DNA from: Gardnerella swidsinskii
GTDB taxonomy: Bacteria > Actinomycetota > Actinomycetes > Actinomycetales > Bifidobacteriaceae
NCBI RefSeq assembly: GCF_003397705.1
Contig: NZ_QJVB01000001.1
Location: 1-64,000 of the forward strand
Length of the DNA: 64,000 bases
Direction: 5' to 3'
Below the pieces are notes generated by a model. It worked only from the letters and a program-made list of their open reading frames with translations, made no database searches and was not told where the DNA came from. The first letter of the stretch is position 1, and the number at the start of each line of letters is the position of its first letter. Shown in pieces: positions 9,639-17,790 of this stretch. Both the position numbers and the translations under genes were made by a program.

Positions 9639-11132
9639 TCAAATACCAGATGTATTAAGGTGAGTCACTGCAAGTTCCATCACACTTTCCTGCGTAGCCT
9701 CGCTTGCAGCTAATTCACCGCTGATTCTGCCGTTCGACATCACCAATACGCGATCTGACATGCCAAGCACTTCAGGCAAATCTGAGGATGCCATCAGCAC
9801 AGCACCTCCATTTTCTACGATACTGTTAATCAACTCGTAAATTTCTACACGAGCACCAACATCAACACCACGAGTAGGCTCATCCAGCAATAGCACTTTC
9901 ACGTTCGCCATAGACCATTTGCCGAACACGATTTTTTGTTGATTACCGCCAGATAGCGAACCAGCGAGTTGATCAATGTTTGCCATACGAATACGCAATT
10001 TTTTTGCAGTTTCTTCCTCGCGAGTACGCTGCCCTTTCAAATCCGCAAATCCTGCATGTGCTGTAGGAACTAATGTAGAAATTCCCAAATTTTCTGCAAC
10101 AGATGCTTCAAGAATCAACCCTTGTACTCGACGATCTTCTGGGACTAAACCAAGACCAGCTGCGATGCTTCCTGCAATATTCGCTTTTGCAATAGATTTA
10201 CCATCAACAGTTATTGAACCTGAATCATAACTATCTGCACCAAATATTGCACGAAGAACTTCGGTACGACCAGCACCTACCAAACCTGCAAGACCCACAA
10301 CTTCGCCAGCATGAACGCTGAAGGATACATTTTCTAACGTACCTTTTCGCGTTAAGCCTTCTACTTTTAGCAGCTCTTTGCCTTGACTACGTTTGCCATG
10401 AGGGAATTGATTTGTAATATCACGACCTACCATGAGTTTTACAAGTTCCTTCTCAGGAACTTGCGCATCAACAGTATCGACGTATTTGCCATCGCGAAGT
10501 ACGGTTACAACATCACCAATACGCGCAATTTCATCTAAATGATGAGAAATAAACACCATTCCAACATTTTTGGATTTTAAATCTTCCATAATGTTAAATA
10601 ACTGTTCACATTCTGGTTTTGTTAGAGCAGCTGTTGGTTCATCAAGAATAAGGATAGATGCATGCTGCATAAGTGCTTTGGCTATTTCTACCATCTGTTG
10701 ACGAGCTACACCAAGTTGTCCCATTGGCTTATTGACATCTTCATCTAAACCGATAACTTGCAATGCAGATTCCGCACGAGCACGCATCGTCGCGCGACTA
10801 ACAAAACCAGCTTTCGTAGGAAGCATACCAAGGAACAAATTTTCCATAATAGAAAGTTCTGGCACCAAATTTAACTCTTGGTGAATCACAGCAATGCCCA
10901 ATTTGCGAGCAGTATCCACATTAGGAATTCGCGCTGTTTCACCATTGATCTCAATATGACCTTTATCTGGCTGATAAATGCCGCTCATCATCTTAATAAC
11001 TGTTGACTTGCCCGCACCATTTTCACCAAGGAGAACATGCACTTCACCTGGTTTTACTGTTACAGACACATTGTCAACTACCGTAGAATTACCGAATATT
11101 TTCGATACTCCTACTAGCGATAGTTCCGTCAT
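9639..11132 (-). CDS. rbsA: ribose ABC transporter, tandem ATPase
   Basis: 497 aa with two nucleotide-binding domains in one chain, as usual for sugar importers of the RbsA/MglA type. The first half has Walker A GENGAGKST, the signature region LGVARQQMVEIAKAL and Walker B ILILDEPTAAL. The second half has a degenerate Walker A (LAGLVGAGRTE), the signature LSGGNQQK and Walker B VLLLDEPTRGVD. It energises ribose uptake with RbsC/RbsB on the cytoplasmic side. AGAGGTAAG precedes the start. A TTGACA at about 11321-11326 on the minus strand, upstream of rbsA and after the regulator gene, may be part of a second promoter, but its -10 is poor. Confidence 0.95.
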   Translation of the reverse strand: MTELSLVGVSKIFGNSTVVDNVSVTVKPGEVHVLLGENGAGKSTVIKMMSGIYQPDKGHIEINGETARIPNVDTARKLGIAVIHQELNLVPELSIMENLFLGMLPTKAGFVSRATMRARAESALQVIGLDEDVNKPMGQLGVARQQMVEIAKALMQHASILILDEPTAALTKPECEQLFNIMEDLKSKNVGMVFISHHLDEIARIGDVVTVLRDGKYVDTVDAQVPEKELVKLMVGRDITNQFPHGKRSQGKELLKVEGLTRKGTLENVSFSVHAGEVVGLAGLVGAGRTEVLRAIFGADSYDSGSITVDGKSIAKANIAGSIAAGLGLVPEDRRVQGLILEASVAENLGISTLVPTAHAGFADLKGQRTREEETAKKLRIRMANIDQLAGSLSGGNQQKIVFGKWSMANVKVLLLDEPTRGVDVGARVEIYELINSIVENGGAVLMASSDLPEVLGMSDRVLVMSNGRISGELAASEATQESVMELAVTHLNTSGI

Positions 11133-11348
11133 GTCTTACCTCTTTCTTCGCTACAGCACCACTGCTGCCACGAAAATGCAATAAATTACGCTACATTACG
11201 CTTGTACTTTGGATGAGAATTATGCCGCAATGTGCATGCAAAAACGTAACAACAACGGTACGCTCAGGTGATTGCTGCACACGCTTACAAAGTCACGGTA
11301 CAAAAATCAATAACAATAGTGTCAAGCTATAGAATAACAGCCTTACAG

Positions 11349-12359
11349 CTACGCATTTCCTAACGATTCACGCGGAATATACATAGTTTCTACTCGCTGC
11401 GATTGAACATCAACATTATGTTCTAACATATCCAAAAAAAGTGCAGCACTAGTACGACCAATGCGCTGAACTTGTTGCGAAATAGTAGAAATACGCGGCG
11501 TTGCTAAGCGGAATATTTCAACATCATCAAACGAGATAAGTGAAATGTCACTGCCTATCACTAATCCTTCACGAGCCATTACATCCATCACTCGCAGCGC
11601 ATCTGGCGAATAACCGACAATAAGTGCTTTTACACCAACGCTAATCATGCGATGCAACACGCTAGCGCATGAGGATTGTTCAAATCCCGTAGATTCTACA
11701 AATACATGTTCTTCGCCAAATATCTCCGAAGCCACTGTACGAAATACTTGTTCACGTTCTTGCAGTGACGGTGAAGCGATAATTGGACCCGACACGTAGC
11801 CAACTGAGCAAAAACCATGTTGTTTAACATCCAATAATGCTTCACGAATACCTTGCTCTGGATCCGAATCCACAACTGGCACATGCGTCAAATCGCCAGT
11901 CCGAGACTCCACATGTCGATCCATAAACATAAGTGGAAGATGCTGCTCCATCAACATTCTCATAGCATCAGTTTCCTCACCTTGAGGCACAATAATCGCA
12001 CCATCAATGCGTTGAGAAAGAATACTTGTAATGAATGAATCTTGACGAGCTGCACTCTCAGAAGATGTTCCAATAAACGCACAATAGCCGGCATCAAACA
12101 ACGAGTCTTGCACAGTATACGCAAGCTCAGCAAAATACGCATTGCGTATATCTGGCACAAGTAGCCCCACTGTCTTAGTACGAGATGACCGCATCGCCTG
12201 AGCGCGAGAATCTGGTATATAACCTAGTTCCGCAACTGCACGCTCAACTTTCGCCTTAGTGTTTGCCGATATACGACCCGTATTATTCAATGCGCGAGAA
12301 ACAGTTGATACTGATATACCAGCACGTTGCGCAACATCGCGAATCGTAATGTACGACAT
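11349..12359 (-). CDS. LacI-family transcriptional regulator of the ribose operon (RbsR-like)
   Basis: 336 aa. Residues 1-50 are a LacI helix-turn-helix (TIRDVAQRAGISVSTVSRAL) with the hinge helix (SRAQAMRSSRTKTVGLLVPD) that intercalates in the operator centre. The remainder is a periplasmic-binding-protein-like effector domain with FDDVEIFRLATPRISTISQQ near the C-terminus. GGAGGTG precedes the start. It is the first gene of the rbs operon and lies directly downstream of two operator-like palindromes, so it very probably represses the operon and itself, with ribose or a derivative as inducer. The effector is inferred from the neighbours only. Confidence 0.92.
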   Translation of the reverse strand: MSYITIRDVAQRAGISVSTVSRALNNTGRISANTKAKVERAVAELGYIPDSRAQAMRSSRTKTVGLLVPDIRNAYFAELAYTVQDSLFDAGYCAFIGTSSESAARQDSFITSILSQRIDGAIIVPQGEETDAMRMLMEQHLPLMFMDRHVESRTGDLTHVPVVDSDPEQGIREALLDVKQHGFCSVGYVSGPIIASPSLQEREQVFRTVASEIFGEEHVFVESTGFEQSSCASVLHRMISVGVKALIVGYSPDALRVMDVMAREGLVIGSDISLISFDDVEIFRLATPRISTISQQVQRIGRTSAALFLDMLEHNVDVQSQRVETMYIPRESLGNA

Positions 12360-12572
12360 GACACCTCCAGCTCATCTCTTATGCTCAACCAGTGTTAACA
12401 ATTTTGCACTGTTATCGATATGTTTTGATTTTAGCTTGTACTCCATGTTTTATACTACGTTTTTCCATATACTCCTCTCGTTGGAGAAAAACAGCACTAT
12501 GCAACCATGCATAAGAGCCTCTGTGCAATCTTATTCTCAATGAGCAGCTTCATCAGCGCTGAATAGAATCCG

Positions 12573-12598
12573 CAATTGAGATAACGTTCCCACAATTG
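12573..12598 (-). promoter_or_regulatory. second LacI-type operator, imperfect
   Basis: A 26-bp imperfect palindrome centred on C|G (12585/12586), 10 of 13 positions symmetric, with CAATTG at both ends and AACGTT at the centre. Its centre lies 44 bp downstream of the perfect operator, a spacing compatible with cooperative binding by one repressor tetramer or two dimers. Confidence 0.55.
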
Positions 12599-12620
12599 TC
12601 GGTTTCTTCAACTTACCTCA

Positions 12621-12638
12621 TGCGGTAACGTTACCGCA
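12621..12638 (-). promoter_or_regulatory. perfect LacI-family operator of the ribose operon
   Basis: TGCGGTAACGTTACCGCA is a perfect 18-bp palindrome with the central CG typical of LacI-family operators. It begins immediately downstream of the -10 box, so it covers the transcription start; a bound repressor would block the promoter. Confidence 0.85.
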
Positions 12639-12667
12639 ACTATAACATTTTGCTAGAATGAACACAA
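12639..12667 (-). promoter_or_regulatory. promoter of the lacI-rbs operon
   Basis: On the minus strand TTGTGT (12667-12662), a 17-bp spacer and TATAGT (12644-12639). It is located between the tadA stop and the regulator start, about 280 nt upstream of the latter, and abuts the operator. Confidence 0.75.
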
Positions 12668-12748
12668 GGGGAACACGCTAAAAATTACTTTTCATGCACT
12701 GCGTTATCTTGAATTAAACGCAACATTAAAAAATAATGCAACACTTAT

Positions 12749-13210
12749 CTAACGTTGATGCGCAAAAAAGTTTCGCAAGGGTTGAGCACACTCAGATTCG
12801 CATACTGAACCAATGACTTCCGGACGTGAGCCAACATGAGGATCTCGCAAAATATCCCATACAGAACCACACGCACCAAGTTTGGCATCCCACGCCCCGA
12901 AAATCACGCGTTTAAGGCGCGTTTGCAGCACAGCTCCAGCACACATAGGGCAAGGTTCAAGAGTTACTACCAGAGTACAGTCAGATAGATTCCAAGATTT
13001 ACGCGAGGTAGCAGCATCTTTCATAGCAAGCACTTCAGCATGAGCCAAAGGATCAGCGCTCTGCTCTCGCATATTTGCGCCTTTGCCAATAATATTACCG
13101 CTACCATCAAGCACAACTGCTCCAACTGGGACTTCGCCTGCAGAAGCAGACTCTCGAGCCAAATTCAAGGCTTGATTCATTGCAAATACTATCTCATCGC
13201 GCATATTCAT
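12749..13210 (-). CDS. tadA: tRNA-specific adenosine deaminase
   Basis: 153 aa. Deaminates A34 to inosine in the anticodon of tRNA-Arg(ACG). Zinc cytidine-deaminase fold: HAEVLAM supplies the zinc His and the catalytic Glu, PCPMCAGAV supplies the two zinc cysteines, and the C-terminal helices (FGAWDAKLGACGSVWDI) match TadA. The ribosome site (AAAGTGA) is weak. The gene lies upstream of the rbs promoter in the same direction but is a separate unit. Essential housekeeping enzyme in most bacteria. Confidence 0.92.
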   Translation of the reverse strand: MNMRDEIVFAMNQALNLARESASAGEVPVGAVVLDGSGNIIGKGANMREQSADPLAHAEVLAMKDAATSRKSWNLSDCTLVVTLEPCPMCAGAVLQTRLKRVIFGAWDAKLGACGSVWDILRDPHVGSRPEVIGSVCESECAQPLRNFFAHQR

Positions 13211-13284
13211 GAAATCACTTTACAAATTAATTTACAGATTAAGAAAAAACAAAATCGAATAAATTTACATAAATCTAAGTAAAT

Positions 13285-14055
13285 TTACATAAGCCCAGAA
13301 GAAATATCGTGAGTTACGAACCACTTGCGAATATCGCCAATTTCGTTCATATCAACAGCGTGATCCAACCCGCGATAACGACGTTCTTCAAGCCAAGTGT
13401 GCTCCTCAAGCCACGCTGCAGCAGCCGAGAATTCGTAAGGAGGAATCACGCCATCCTCTAATCCGTAGCCGAAAAATACAGGAGTATTACGCTCAGCTAA
13501 ATCGTTATCTTGTAATGCGATTTCTTCCGAGGAAGCAGGAACACTAGGCGCTATGAACCCGGAAAGCGAAACGGCCGCACGGTAGCGCGAAGGATTCAAA
13601 CGCAAAACGTGCACCGCGAGCGCAGCGCCTTGCGAAAAACCAAATGGCACAATGTCGCGATTCGCTGGAATATTTTCATGCACCCATTCGTCAATTGCTA
13701 CAGCAGCAGCATACATATCGTAATCTAAATCTTCTCGCTGCGGCACAGCATCGTGGAACCAACTGTAAGCGCCTTCTGCCAGCTTAAGTGGAGCACGTAA
13801 AGCGATTGCATCATTATATGGTGCAACTACTCGCAACAAATCCAATAAATCTTCCTCGTTAGAACCCCAACCGTGAAGGAGCAAAAGCAGCGGATGCGTT
13901 GGATGAGCTGAAGCATTCCCTTGCGAATACTGTGCATTCATAACTTTTAAAGGCTCACCAAAACGACCCGGCACAACGTGAGATTCGCGACCAATATGTG
14001 GATCGTAAGAATTGTCACCTACATTATTGATATTTAGTTCATCGTTAGTGTTCAT
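13285..14055 (-). CDS. alpha/beta-hydrolase, phospholipase/carboxylesterase family
   Basis: 256 aa from the chosen ATG; the frame continues upstream into a stretch with no ribosome site. Abhydrolase_2 family: LLLLLHGWGSNEEDLLDL forms the oxyanion region, GFSQG holds the nucleophile serine, GLEDGVIPP the acidic residue and GLDHAVDMNEI the histidine. Members hydrolyse short-chain carboxylic esters or lysophospholipids. No signal peptide, so cytoplasmic. The start has only a weak GGTGATG site and could be elsewhere. It lies downstream of tRNA-Leu. Confidence 0.82.
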   Translation of the reverse strand: MNTNDELNINNVGDNSYDPHIGRESHVVPGRFGEPLKVMNAQYSQGNASAHPTHPLLLLLHGWGSNEEDLLDLLRVVAPYNDAIALRAPLKLAEGAYSWFHDAVPQREDLDYDMYAAAVAIDEWVHENIPANRDIVPFGFSQGAALAVHVLRLNPSRYRAAVSLSGFIAPSVPASSEEIALQDNDLAERNTPVFFGYGLEDGVIPPYEFSAAAAWLEEHTWLEERRYRGLDHAVDMNEIGDIRKWFVTHDISSGLM

Positions 14056-14202
14056 TACATCACCGTCGCTTGTAATAAATAAAAGTTTGTACAATACTCG
14101 CACTTTTTTGCATTGCAGTTGCAATATAGTTGCCTTATATTTGCACAAAAGGCCAGAATAGTAAGAGACAAAGCCCTTGCAATTCCAGCCTTTTTAACTA
14201 GT

Positions 14203-14284
14203 GCGAACGGCGGGACTTGAACCCGCACGAGCATACGCTCACTGCCACCTGAAGACAGCGCGTCTACCATTCCGCCACGTTCGC
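14203..14284 (-). tRNA. tRNA-Leu (anticodon CAG)
   Basis: The reverse complement folds as a class II tRNA: acceptor GCGAACG / CGTTCGC, anticodon stem CTGTC / GGCAG with loop TTCAGGT (anticodon CAG), a long variable arm (TGAGCGTATGCTCG) and the T-arm GCGGGTTCAAGTCCCGC. CCA is not encoded. Reads CUG leucine codons. Confidence 0.95.
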
Positions 14285-14359
14285 ATACAAAGTGCAAGGC
14301 TATCATATTTAACATAAATTCGCAATATTTAACCTAGCATTTTGCGCTCAAAACTACTC

Positions 14360-15661
14360 TCAGCCTTTAGAACCGTTTTCGTAATAGTGTGCAAGAGTCT
14401 CATCGCGGAACTCTTCAAAATATCCGCCGTCAATAGAAGCTCGAATATCGTCGAGCAGCTTCACAAAGAAACGCTCATTATGAATGGTTGCAAGCGTAAA
14501 TCCATTCATTTCACTAGCGCGCAACAAATGATCCACATACATTCTGGAATAATGCGTGCAAGTGTAGCAATCGCAGCCTTCTTCAAGCGGACGCTGATCA
14601 TGCTTAAACTCTGCACGTTTTACGTTGTAGCGACCATGACGAGTAAAAATTGCTCCGTTTCTTCCGCAGCGAGCTGGAGCCACGCAGTCGAAAGTATCTC
14701 CGCCGTTTTCAACGCAAGCAAAAATATCATCCACGGCTGCAATACCAAGCACGTGGCGTGGGCGATTTTCCGGCATAGCATCGCAAATCCAAGCGCAAGT
14801 ATCACCAATAATTCGCTTCTCAATAGCGCCACCAATGCCTACGCCATCAAAATCTAAAGAAGCAATCTGCTCGGCCGCATGCCTACGCAAATCCTCATAA
14901 TTAGCACCCTGCACAACGCCATACAATGCTTGATACGGCTTGCCTACACGCTCCTCGGTTAAACGCTGATGCTCTGCAACACAACGCTTTGCCCAGCGGA
15001 AAGTGCGCTCTACAGATTCCTCTTGATATCGGCGAGTATTCATCAAAGTAGTAAGCTCGTCGAAAGAAAACATAATATCCGCGCCCAGCTTATGCTGGAT
15101 TCCCATAGAAATTTCAGCACTAAAACGGTGCTTAGCTCCGTTAAGAGGAGACTTAAAAGTTACGCCATCCTCGTCAACAAAAGCCATACGCTCCTTACCG
15201 GCTGCAATAACATCATCCGACTTCATGCCAGTAACGTCCATTGCAAGGGTCTTCTTAAAACCAGCACCCAAAGAAAGAACCTGAAAACCGCCAGAATCCG
15301 TAAAGGTTGGCTTATCCCAGTTCATAAACTTTCCCAATCCGCCAGCTTCGTCAAGAACATCCGCGCCAGGACGTTCGTACAAATGAAAAGCGTTTGAAAG
15401 CATGCACTGAGCGCCCAAATCCTTAATGCTTTCTGGCAACACTGCCTTCATTGCAGCTTGCGTTGCAACAGGTACAAATGCTGGGGTCTGAATATCTCCG
15501 TGAGGCGTGTGAATTACGCCGGTGCGCCCATAGCGAGCACCGTCACGACCTTTACCTTCAGCAGTATTGGAAAGTCGCGTTTTAGTTGTAAACGAAAATT
15601 CTTTGCGGTCACCAGGCTTCCCAGGCTCAGCTCCGCGTGGATGTTCAAGAAGACTTGTCAT
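14360..15661 (-). CDS. tgt: tRNA-guanine transglycosylase
   Basis: 433 aa from the chosen ATG. Exchanges guanine 34 for queuine/preQ1 in GUN tRNAs. Features: GRTGVIHTPHGDIQTPAFVPVA, FTDSGGFQV with the general acid/base Asp, YGVVQGANYEDLR, GGDTFDCVAPARCGRNG with the nucleophile Asp, and the zinc site CDCYTCTHYSRMYVDHL. The frame is open upstream to 15802; candidate starts are ATG 15685 (441 aa) and ATG 15661, neither with a good ribosome site. The N-terminal region to about residue 40 is a poorly conserved extension. No queuosine biosynthesis genes occur in the window, so a salvaged base may be the substrate. Confidence 0.92.
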   Translation of the reverse strand: MTSLLEHPRGAEPGKPGDRKEFSFTTKTRLSNTAEGKGRDGARYGRTGVIHTPHGDIQTPAFVPVATQAAMKAVLPESIKDLGAQCMLSNAFHLYERPGADVLDEAGGLGKFMNWDKPTFTDSGGFQVLSLGAGFKKTLAMDVTGMKSDDVIAAGKERMAFVDEDGVTFKSPLNGAKHRFSAEISMGIQHKLGADIMFSFDELTTLMNTRRYQEESVERTFRWAKRCVAEHQRLTEERVGKPYQALYGVVQGANYEDLRRHAAEQIASLDFDGVGIGGAIEKRIIGDTCAWICDAMPENRPRHVLGIAAVDDIFACVENGGDTFDCVAPARCGRNGAIFTRHGRYNVKRAEFKHDQRPLEEGCDCYTCTHYSRMYVDHLLRASEMNGFTLATIHNERFFVKLLDDIRASIDGGYFEEFRDETLAHYYENGSKG

Positions 15662-15870
15662 AGCATTTACTTTATTAGAAGGCATGACGAGTATAAATAA
15701 AAAACACACACAATTTATATTTTTCTGTGACAATATCCAAATTAATTTGCAAAATTTATGAAATTTACAAGGCAAATTATTTAAAAAATTATAAAAAAAC
15801 ATACTATCTCTTACATAGATAATGGCATGGTTTATTATGGTGTGTTAAGAGTCTTTTGTAAGGAGGATGA

Positions 15871-17655
15871 ATGGCTGACGATATGTATGGTGCAAATCAG
15901 CAGGAATCCAATGAAACTGCAAATAATGGATATTACGAGCAGCAGGAACAGCCGACGCAACCAGCACAACCAACGCAAACAGCACAAACATATAGCCCAG
16001 CTCCTGAATTCGGAGCTTACGGCCCAACAAATAACGAAAATGAAGTTGGTACAAACACTACACAGTATCCAGCTAACAATTACGCCGTAAACCAAAATAA
16101 CGATGCGGATAATACAAATATCAACAATGCTCCTACGCAATACATTGAATCACAAAATTACTACGGAAATAATAATTTTAACGGCTTCGGAAATCCGTAT
16201 AATTACGGCACAGACAATAATTCTTACCCAAATAATGAAGTTGGCAATCAAACACCAGCGCAACAGAATTTTAACAATAATGCAAGTAACGAAGAAAATG
16301 AAAATATAGCAAAAACAAGCATTATTAGCACAAATGCAGCAAATACGAACGACACAAACAAAAAAGGTAACAAAAGAAAAACAAAAAGCTCTTCGTCAAC
16401 TGCTTTTGTTGCCATTTTATCCTCCGCAATTTCTGCAATAGTTTGCGTAGTTGTAGTTCTATTTGTAATCTCGCAAGGTCTTATTTCAATTCCACAAAGC
16501 GGCTCTTTCGCAAACATCGGCTCTCATTCTTCTGGCCCTGGGACCGCAGTAGTTAAAGGCGGACAATCTCCGGATTGGCAAGGAGTTGCAAAAAATGTTT
16601 CCGGAGCCGTTGTTTCTATACAAACTCGTTTAGAGAAAGGCATGGGGAAGGGTTCTGGAGCAATCATTGATTCAAAAGGTTATGTTGTAACAAACAATCA
16701 CGTAATTGCTAATGCAAAAGAAATTCAAGTAACCCTTTCTAATGGTCAAATTTATTCAGCTACATTAGTCGGAGCAGATAAAACTACTGATTTGGCAGTA
16801 CTTAAATTAGACAATTCACCAAATAATTTAAAGACAGTCCAATTTGCAGATTCTAATCTGCTTTCCGTTGGCGAACCGGTTATGGCAATCGGAAATCCGC
16901 TTGGATATGACGATACAGCTACCACAGGCATTGTTTCGGCTTTAAATCGTCCAGTATCAGTTATGGACGACCAAAGCCGCTCTGAAATTGTAACTAATGC
17001 AGTACAAATTGATGCAGCTATTAATCCAGGAAATTCAGGCGGCCCAACTTTTAACGCTGCCGGAAAGGTCATAGGTATTAATTCTTCTATTGCAGCGACA
17101 TCAGCTCAAGGGGAGACTACAGGATCTATCGGCATCGGCTTTGCAATTCCAGCAAATCTGGTGAAACGAGTAGTTACAGAAATTATTAAGAATGGTTCTG
17201 TAAAGCACGTAGTACTAGGGATCATGATTAAAAGCACAGCAGTTGAGTCCGAAGGAATTACTCGCGGAGGAGCTCAAATTGTTTCTGTCAATCAAGGAAG
17301 CCCTGCTGAAAAAGCCGGACTCAAAGCCAATGACACTATTGTTGCTTTTGACGATAAGCCTGTATCCAATAATTACGCACTCCTCGGGTATGTGAGAGCA
17401 ACAGCGTTCAATCAAAAAGCTACGCTCACAATAGTTCGTAACGGCAACACACTTAAGTTGCAAGTTACATTCAACCAAGAAGAAACTGCTGTTAATGGCA
17501 CAAATAAGCAAGAAAAGAAATTAAAGAAAAACCAAAAGAAGCCTGGTAAAAAACGCGGAAGTAACTCGTACGATGGTGACGATGACGATTTACAACAACG
17601 TGGAGATGACGATGGTGACGATGGTGGAATATTTGATCCATTCGGTTTCTGGTAA
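15871..17655 (+). CDS. membrane-anchored HtrA/DegP-type serine protease with PDZ domain
   Basis: 594 aa. Residues 1 to about 165 are a cytoplasmic low-complexity stretch rich in Asn, Gln, Tyr, Pro and Thr. One membrane segment follows (about 177-202, AFVAILSSAISAIVCVVVV). Then comes a trypsin-like protease domain with His277 (TNNHVIA), Asp307 (TTDLAVLKLD) and Ser389 (NPGNSGGP), and a PDZ domain at about 450-540 (VNQGSPAEKAGLKANDTIVAF). The C-terminus is lysine-rich and then a run of Asp/Gly ending in FDPFGFW. A perfect AAGGAGGATGA site precedes the start. The protease faces outside and should degrade or process misfolded envelope proteins. A bidirectional terminator follows. Confidence 0.93.
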   Translation: MADDMYGANQQESNETANNGYYEQQEQPTQPAQPTQTAQTYSPAPEFGAYGPTNNENEVGTNTTQYPANNYAVNQNNDADNTNINNAPTQYIESQNYYGNNNFNGFGNPYNYGTDNNSYPNNEVGNQTPAQQNFNNNASNEENENIAKTSIISTNAANTNDTNKKGNKRKTKSSSSTAFVAILSSAISAIVCVVVVLFVISQGLISIPQSGSFANIGSHSSGPGTAVVKGGQSPDWQGVAKNVSGAVVSIQTRLEKGMGKGSGAIIDSKGYVVTNNHVIANAKEIQVTLSNGQIYSATLVGADKTTDLAVLKLDNSPNNLKTVQFADSNLLSVGEPVMAIGNPLGYDDTATTGIVSALNRPVSVMDDQSRSEIVTNAVQIDAAINPGNSGGPTFNAAGKVIGINSSIAATSAQGETTGSIGIGFAIPANLVKRVVTEIIKNGSVKHVVLGIMIKSTAVESEGITRGGAQIVSVNQGSPAEKAGLKANDTIVAFDDKPVSNNYALLGYVRATAFNQKATLTIVRNGNTLKLQVTFNQEETAVNGTNKQEKKLKKNQKKPGKKRGSNSYDGDDDDLQQRGDDDGDDGGIFDPFGFW

Positions 17656-17699
17656 ATAAAACCGCATGTTTTACTATTAAAAAGTAAGACATTGTAATA

Positions 17700-17743
17700 A
17701 AAATGCCCCTAAATAAGTTAGTTAACTTACGCAGGGGCATTTT
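17700..17743. terminator. bidirectional terminator between htrA and the GT-C gene
   Basis: AAAATGCCCCT and AGGGGCATTTT form an 11-bp stem around a 22-nt loop which itself contains GTTAGTTAAC. A-run and T-run on the two sides allow function for both convergent genes. Confidence 0.85.
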
Positions 17744-17790
17744 CATAATGTAATTAAATATATTTAAATGTATTTATATAAATGCGCTAA

